The translations under genes were made by a program, and so were the position numbers. Positions 59,766 through 64,000 of a stretch of 64,000 nucleotides of DNA are shown one piece after another; positions within the stretch are counted from its first letter, which is position 1; every line of letters begins with the position of its first letter. This DNA is from Asanoa ferruginea (lineage in GTDB: Bacteria > Actinomycetota > Actinomycetes > Mycobacteriales > Micromonosporaceae): assembly GCF_003387075.1 (NCBI RefSeq), contig NZ_QUMQ01000001.1, positions 8,990,001-9,054,000 of the forward strand. Direction: 5' to 3'. The notes under the pieces were generated by a model that was given only the letters and a program-made list of their open reading frames with translations, was not told where the DNA came from and made no database searches.

Positions 59766-60695
59766 ATGCCGGAGCGGACCACAGTGACACTGCCCGACGG
59801 CGTGCGGCTTCACGTCGAGGTGAGCGGAGCCGACGACGCACCGGTGACGGTCTTCCTGTTGCACGGCTGGACCCTGGACACCCGCACCTGGCACCGCCAG
59901 CTCACGGGGCTCCCGGAGGCGCTGGGCACGCCGGTGCGGCTGGTCGCCTACGACGCCCGCGGCCACGGCCGCTCCGACGACACCAGCCGGCCGGGCGCGA
60001 CCCTCGCCCAACTCGGCGACGACCTGGCCGAGGTGATCTCCGCGATCGCTCCCACCGGCCCCATCGTCCTCGCCGGCCACTCGCTGGGCGGCATGACGAT
60101 CATGGAGTTCGCCCACGGGCACCCGCGGATGTTCGCGCAGCGGGTGGCGGGACTGGTCTTCATCTCGACAACCGCTGAAGGACACACCCACACGGCGTAC
60201 GGGCTGCCGCCGCGGATCACCCGCATCATCCGCCTCGCCGAGACCACCGGCGCCGGCATCCTGGCCCGGGGCGGCTCCTGGCGGGTGCACCGCTACCTGC
60301 TGCGCGCGCTGGCCCCCTCGCTGCGCTGGCTGCTGTTCGGCAACCGGTGCGCTTCCGAGGACCTGATCGTCACCACCGCCGCGGTGGCCCGGGCGCAGCT
60401 CACCGCGATCGGCGCGTTCCGCTCGTCGGTCGGCGAGCAGCAGCGGCTGACCACCCTGGCCGCGCTCGGCAACCTGCCGGCCGCGGCGCTGGTCGGCGAC
60501 CGCGACCGGCTCACTCCCCCGGCGTGCGCCGAGTCGATCGCCGGCGCGCTGCCCGACGCCGAGCTCACCGTCTGCCCGGGCGCCGGGCACATGTTGATGC
60601 TGGAGCGCCCGGCGATCGTCACGGCCGCCCTGGCCGAGGTGGTCCGGGCGGCCCAGGGCGACTATCTGGACCCGGCCGACCTTCAGGCCGCCTGA
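59766..60695 (+). CDS. alpha/beta hydrolase
   Basis: 309 residues from ATG 59766, with GGGAGG 5 nt upstream; an upstream ATG at 59703 is unlikely. Oxyanion loop 'LLHGWTLDTRTW' near residue 30, nucleophile elbow GHSLGG near 107, Asp in 'LVGDRDRLTPPA' and His in 'GAGHMLMLERP', i.e. a complete catalytic triad. The lid is about 60 residues with 'HTAYGLPPRITRIIRLAETTG'. Substrate unknown; no operon partner. The 255 nt before it (59511-59765) contain only a direct repeat GATACCGG (59646, 59656) with 10-nt period. Confidence 0.88.
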   Translation: MPERTTVTLPDGVRLHVEVSGADDAPVTVFLLHGWTLDTRTWHRQLTGLPEALGTPVRLVAYDARGHGRSDDTSRPGATLAQLGDDLAEVISAIAPTGPIVLAGHSLGGMTIMEFAHGHPRMFAQRVAGLVFISTTAEGHTHTAYGLPPRITRIIRLAETTGAGILARGGSWRVHRYLLRALAPSLRWLLFGNRCASEDLIVTTAAVARAQLTAIGAFRSSVGEQQRLTTLAALGNLPAAALVGDRDRLTPPACAESIAGALPDAELTVCPGAGHMLMLERPAIVTAALAEVVRAAQGDYLDPADLQAA

Positions 60696-60708
60696 CTGCG
60701 CAGCCGAC

Positions 60709-61773
60709 CTACCGGCCGCCGGACGGCTCGCTCACCAGGACCCGGTCGAGGCTTTTCACGAAATCGTGGCCGAAGGCGGTCGCCGGGGTGTGCGCACCCG
60801 CTTCCACGGCGCCGCCGGCCCGGCCGCCGGTGCCGGCCAGCAGGTGCTCGGCCGCCCGGTGCATCGCGTCGGCGGTCAGGTCGTAGGCGTTGGGGCCGGT
60901 CAGCGTCGCCGTGCGGACCTCTCCGGCCGCATTGCGCACCTCGCCCCAGACCTCGCACTTCGTCGCCGCGCGGGTCTCCGCCGACGGGCCGGGCGGCTGC
61001 CGCTTGATCGCCCGGGCGGCCAGCGCCCGCACCGGGGCGAAGCGGATCAGCTTCTGGAGCAGGCCGGGCGCGGCGGTGCGGGTGTAGACGACGATGTCGG
61101 CGATCCCGGTCGAGTGGTGCGCAGTGACCAGGTCGCCCCACGGCACGGAACCGACCCGGCGGACCTTCGACGGGAACGGCACGTCGCGGGCCGGGGTGCC
61201 GATCGGGGTGGGCACCAGGGTGCCGGCGATCCGCCGCCAGCCGCCCTTGGCGTTCATCGCCAGCCCGGTGGTCGCGGTGCCCCGGCTCAGCCCGCCCGGC
61301 GCCGCGAACGCCAACTCCAGGGCCGTCGCGTCGGGCAACGCCGCGTGCAGGAGATTGGCCAGGCAGTCCGTGGGTACGACATCGAAACCGGCCCCGGTCA
61401 GCAGCACCACCCCGGCAGCCCGGGCGTCGGCGTCACGGGCCAGCACGGCCTCGAACACCGGATGCTCGCCGGTCACGTCGAGATAGTGGGTGCCGGTGTC
61501 GAGACAGGCCTGCACCATCGGGCCGGAGGTGGCCACGAACGGGCCGGCGCAGTGCGCGACCACGTCGACCTCGGCGAGGTGTTGCCGGGTCGCGGCGGGG
61601 TCACGCAGGTCGAAGACGACGTGGTCGAGGCCGAGCTCGTCGGCGAGGGCACGGACGGCGGCGGCGTTGCGGCCCGCGAGCAGCGGGCGGGAGCCGCGGC
61701 TGACGGCCAGCCGGGCGACGAGGTCGCCGGTGTAGCCGTTGGCGCCGTAAATCATCCATCGTTGATGGGACAC
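60709..61773 (-). CDS. saccharopine-dehydrogenase-like / trans-acting enoyl reductase family protein
   Basis: 354 residues from GTG 61773 (nine codons further upstream also open). N-terminal Rossmann part 'WMIYGANGYTGDLVARLA' (dinucleotide motif G-x-x-G-x-x-G), 'VVAHCAGPFVATSGPMVQACLDTGTHYLDVTGE' and a long C-terminal half. This is the group containing the mycobacterial trans-acting enoyl reductase Rv2953. No polyketide synthase gene is present here, so the substrate (a lipid or unsaturated acyl chain) is open. Convergent to the alpha/beta hydrolase gene. Confidence 0.82.
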   Translation of the reverse strand: MSHQRWMIYGANGYTGDLVARLAVSRGSRPLLAGRNAAAVRALADELGLDHVVFDLRDPAATRQHLAEVDVVAHCAGPFVATSGPMVQACLDTGTHYLDVTGEHPVFEAVLARDADARAAGVVLLTGAGFDVVPTDCLANLLHAALPDATALELAFAAPGGLSRGTATTGLAMNAKGGWRRIAGTLVPTPIGTPARDVPFPSKVRRVGSVPWGDLVTAHHSTGIADIVVYTRTAAPGLLQKLIRFAPVRALAARAIKRQPPGPSAETRAATKCEVWGEVRNAAGEVRTATLTGPNAYDLTADAMHRAAEHLLAGTGGRAGGAVEAGAHTPATAFGHDFVKSLDRVLVSEPSGGR

Positions 61774-61927
61774 CGCACCACCGTAAGGGCTCGACCACAA
61801 TCCTATCGAGGTGCGAGGACGGGCACATCGACCCGGTTACCGATTCGTCCCGTCCCGATGACCCGTACTCTCGTTCGGGTTGGCCGCGCGACCCGTGGCC
61901 GATTCCATCGCGCGAGGAGCAGTCCGC

Positions 61928-64000
61928 TTGACCGACGTCACCACCCTCCAGCAGGAGATCGCGACCGAGCAGAAGCACGTCGACCGGGTCTACGCCCGGG
62001 TCGCCGAGCTGCGCACGGAGGCCGCGCGCGCGGAGCGCGAGGGCTACCGGCAGGCGTCGGTCGGCAATTTCGGCGCGCTGGTCGAACGTGACGCGTTCGT
62101 TTTCCACGCCGCCCGGCGGCGCTACCTGCTCGACGCCGAACACGAAGGGCTGGTGTTCGGCCGGCTCGACCTGCTCGGCGGCGCCAGCTTCCACGTCGGC
62201 CGGCTCGGCGTCCGCGGCGAGAACGCGGAGACCCTGGTGGTCGACTGGCGGGCACCCGCGGCGGCGGCGTTCTACCAGGCGACAGCGGCCGAGCCGCAGG
62301 GCGTGATCCGGCGGCGCATGATCCAGTCGTCCGGCGAGAAGGTCACCGGCATCGAAGACGACCTGCTCGACCCCGACGCGGCGCCCGAGCAGATGCGGGT
62401 GGTCGGCGACGGCGCGCTGCTCGCCTCGCTGTCGAAGGCGACCGGGCGCGGCATGCGCGACATCGTGGCCACCATCCAGCAGGAGCAGGACCAGGCCATC
62501 CGGTCCCCCGGCGGCGGCGTCACGATCGTGTCCGGCGGCCCCGGCACCGGCAAGACCGCGGTGGCCCTGCACCGCGCCGCCTACCTGCTCTACTCCGACC
62601 GCAACCGCTTCGCCGGCGGCGGCATCCTGGTGGTCGGCCCGTCGACCGTCTTCGTCGAATACATCGCGTCGGTGCTGCCGTCGCTGGGCGAGGAGTCGGC
62701 GACGCTGCGCTCGCTCGGCACGCTGGTGCCGGGCTGGTCGGCGACCCGCACCGACCCGGGCCCGGTCGCGGCGGTCAAGGGCTCGCTGCGGATCCGCCGG
62801 GTGCTCGAGCGGGCCTCCCACGACGCGGTGCCCGACGGCCCGACCTCGCTGCGCCTGCTCTACCGGGGCACCCTGCTGCGGCTCGACCGCAACGCGCTGG
62901 ACCGGATCCGGACCCGGGCGCTGCCCCGCGGCGCCCGCCGCAACGAGGTGCGCCGCGCCGGCATCGACGGGCTCTTCGACGCCCTCTGGGCGCAGGCGCT
63001 GGAGCAGAAGATCCCGGGCCTGCCGAAGCGGGCCGAGTTCGAGGACACCCTGGCCGAGCGCGAAGACTTCCGCTCGTTCATCAAGGAGTGGTGGCCCCGG
63101 CTGCGCCCCCGGCACGTGCTGGCCTGGCTGGCCGACCCGGCCCGGCTGCGCCGCTACGGGCAGGGCCTGCTGGCACCGGCCGAGGTCGACCTGCTGGCCG
63201 GCGCCTTCGACATCGAGAACCCGACGATCGCCGACATCGCCCTGCTCGACGAGCTCGACGAGCTGCTCGGCCGGCCCAGGCAGCCGGCCCGGGCCCAGCG
63301 CAACCCGTTCCACGTGGCGGGCGGCGTCTACGAGGTCAGCACGTCCGGCGAGCGGGCCCGCGCGGCCCGGGCCGCCGCGACCCAACGGCCCGACGACTAC
63401 CGCGAGTACGCCCACGTGGTGGTCGACGAGTCGCAGGACGTCACCCCGATGCAGTGGCGGATGCTGGGCCGGCGCGGGCGGCTGGCGTCGTGGACGATCG
63501 TCGGCGACCCGGCGCAGACGGCCTGGACCGGCGACGTCGAGGAACTCGACCGGGCCCGCGACCGGGCGCTGGGTTCGCGACCCCGCAACGCCTACTCGCT
63601 GACCACCAACTACCGCAACTCGGCGGAGATCTTCGAGGTCGCCGCGGCCGAGATCCGCACGATCGCGCCCGACCTGCCGCTGCCGGTCGCCGTGCGGTCG
63701 ACCGGTGTCCCGCCGGTCGCGCTCGCGGTGCCGGCCGCCGACCTGCCCGACGCGGTGCGCTCCTCGGTCACCGACGTGCTCGGCGAGGTCGAGGGGACGG
63801 TCGGCGTGATCACGGCGGTGGCCCGGGTCGGCGAGGTCGCCGGCTGGCTGGCCGAGATCGGCGACCCGCGGCTCCAGGTGGTGACCAGTCTCCAGGCCAA
63901 GGGCATGGAATACGACGGCGTCGTGCTGGTCGCTCCGGACGAGATCCGGGCGGGTGGCGCGGCGGGCGTACGCACGCTCTACGTCGCCCTGTCCCGCGCC
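61928..64000 (+). CDS. helD: HelD-type UvrD-like helicase (3' end beyond window)
   Basis: 691 codons visible, running off the window. Start TTG 61928 with GAGGAG about 8 nt upstream. N-terminal coiled arm (1-70, 'LQQEIATEQKHVDRVYARVAELRTEAARAEREGY'), then the UvrD domain with Walker A GGPGTGKT (203-210), Walker B VDESQD (about 499-504) and 'VTSLQAKGMEYDGVVLV' (motif V). The N-terminal arm plus split helicase domain is the HelD architecture that frees RNA polymerase from nucleic acids and recycles it; actinobacterial relatives (HelR) also protect from rifampicin. No rifamycin-type upstream element was found. Confidence 0.87.
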   Translation, partial: MTDVTTLQQEIATEQKHVDRVYARVAELRTEAARAEREGYRQASVGNFGALVERDAFVFHAARRRYLLDAEHEGLVFGRLDLLGGASFHVGRLGVRGENAETLVVDWRAPAAAAFYQATAAEPQGVIRRRMIQSSGEKVTGIEDDLLDPDAAPEQMRVVGDGALLASLSKATGRGMRDIVATIQQEQDQAIRSPGGGVTIVSGGPGTGKTAVALHRAAYLLYSDRNRFAGGGILVVGPSTVFVEYIASVLPSLGEESATLRSLGTLVPGWSATRTDPGPVAAVKGSLRIRRVLERASHDAVPDGPTSLRLLYRGTLLRLDRNALDRIRTRALPRGARRNEVRRAGIDGLFDALWAQALEQKIPGLPKRAEFEDTLAEREDFRSFIKEWWPRLRPRHVLAWLADPARLRRYGQGLLAPAEVDLLAGAFDIENPTIADIALLDELDELLGRPRQPARAQRNPFHVAGGVYEVSTSGERARAARAAATQRPDDYREYAHVVVDESQDVTPMQWRMLGRRGRLASWTIVGDPAQTAWTGDVEELDRARDRALGSRPRNAYSLTTNYRNSAEIFEVAAAEIRTIAPDLPLPVAVRSTGVPPVALAVPAADLPDAVRSSVTDVLGEVEGTVGVITAVARVGEVAGWLAEIGDPRLQVVTSLQAKGMEYDGVVLVAPDEIRAGGAAGVRTLYVALSRA

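Noticed and set aside
1-64000. CRISPR arrays, insertion sequences, prophage
   Set aside because: No regularly spaced repeats, transposase, integrase or phage structural genes were seen on either strand.

Overview
The window is chromosomal DNA from a very GC-rich actinomycete. High third-position GC, many GTG starts, tight 4-nt ATGA/GTGA overlaps and the gene families point to the Micromonosporaceae (Micromonospora, Actinoplanes or Asanoa-like), but the genus is an inference. I see no rRNA, CRISPR array, insertion sequence or phage module. One tRNA (Val, anticodon TAC) is present.

Layout. 1-7 kb: end of a secreted beta-helical protein, a very long hairpin repeat, a DUF305 protein, a NERD-domain protein and a large secreted GH87 alpha-1,3-glucanase. 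7-10.7 kb: a TetR/MMPL exporter operon with twin TetR operators, and a PEP-mutase-like enzyme. 10.8-14.7 kb: small hypotheticals, including a twin Cys/His protein, a SigE-family sigma factor with a membrane partner, a GNAT enzyme and tRNA-Val. 14.8-21.5 kb: a redox/central-metabolism block (AhpE-like peroxiredoxin, DUF3052, fused 2-oxoacid dehydrogenase E1, YjbQ and pyruvate dehydrogenase AceE). 21.5-31.9 kb: carbohydrate and mixed accessory genes (pectate lyase divergent from GH1 and an MFS transporter, GltX, TetR, orphan histidine kinase, PAP2 phosphatase).

31.9-38.4 kb holds the fatty-acid synthase II operon: FasR-like regulator, FabD, FabH, ACP, FabF and an AccD6-like carboxylase. FabD carries an unexpected C-terminal biotinyl/lipoyl-like domain without an acceptor lysine. 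The pairing of AhpE, DUF3052, AceE, FasR and fab genes recalls the Mycobacterium tuberculosis Rv2238c-Rv2247 neighbourhood, with about 10 kb of other genes between aceE and fasR here.

38.4-46.3 kb: a probable operon of two methyltransferases and a GHKL ATPase with a C-terminal region resembling a degraded REase/Shedu fold. It converges on a voltage-gated channel with an odd pore motif and an EF-hand loop. A secreted beta-trefoil protein, a DJ-1 protein, a TetR regulator with twin operators and another methyltransferase follow. 46.3-52.6 kb: a GT-C/GT2 pair, a lipoprotein GH3 enzyme, DUF3145 and a small protein with a good terminator. 52.7-57.6 kb: membrane protein, DHA2 exporter with a double-Lrp regulator, and DsbA/FrnE with a HxlR regulator. 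57.5-64 kb: an N-succinylamino acid racemase/GNAT pair, alpha/beta hydrolase, enoyl-reductase-like protein and the start of a HelD-type helicase that runs off the window.

The strongest candidates for something undescribed are the methyltransferase-methyltransferase-GHKL operon (with or without the convergent channel), the FabD-lipoyl-like fusion, and the 132-nt near-perfect palindrome at 633-764.
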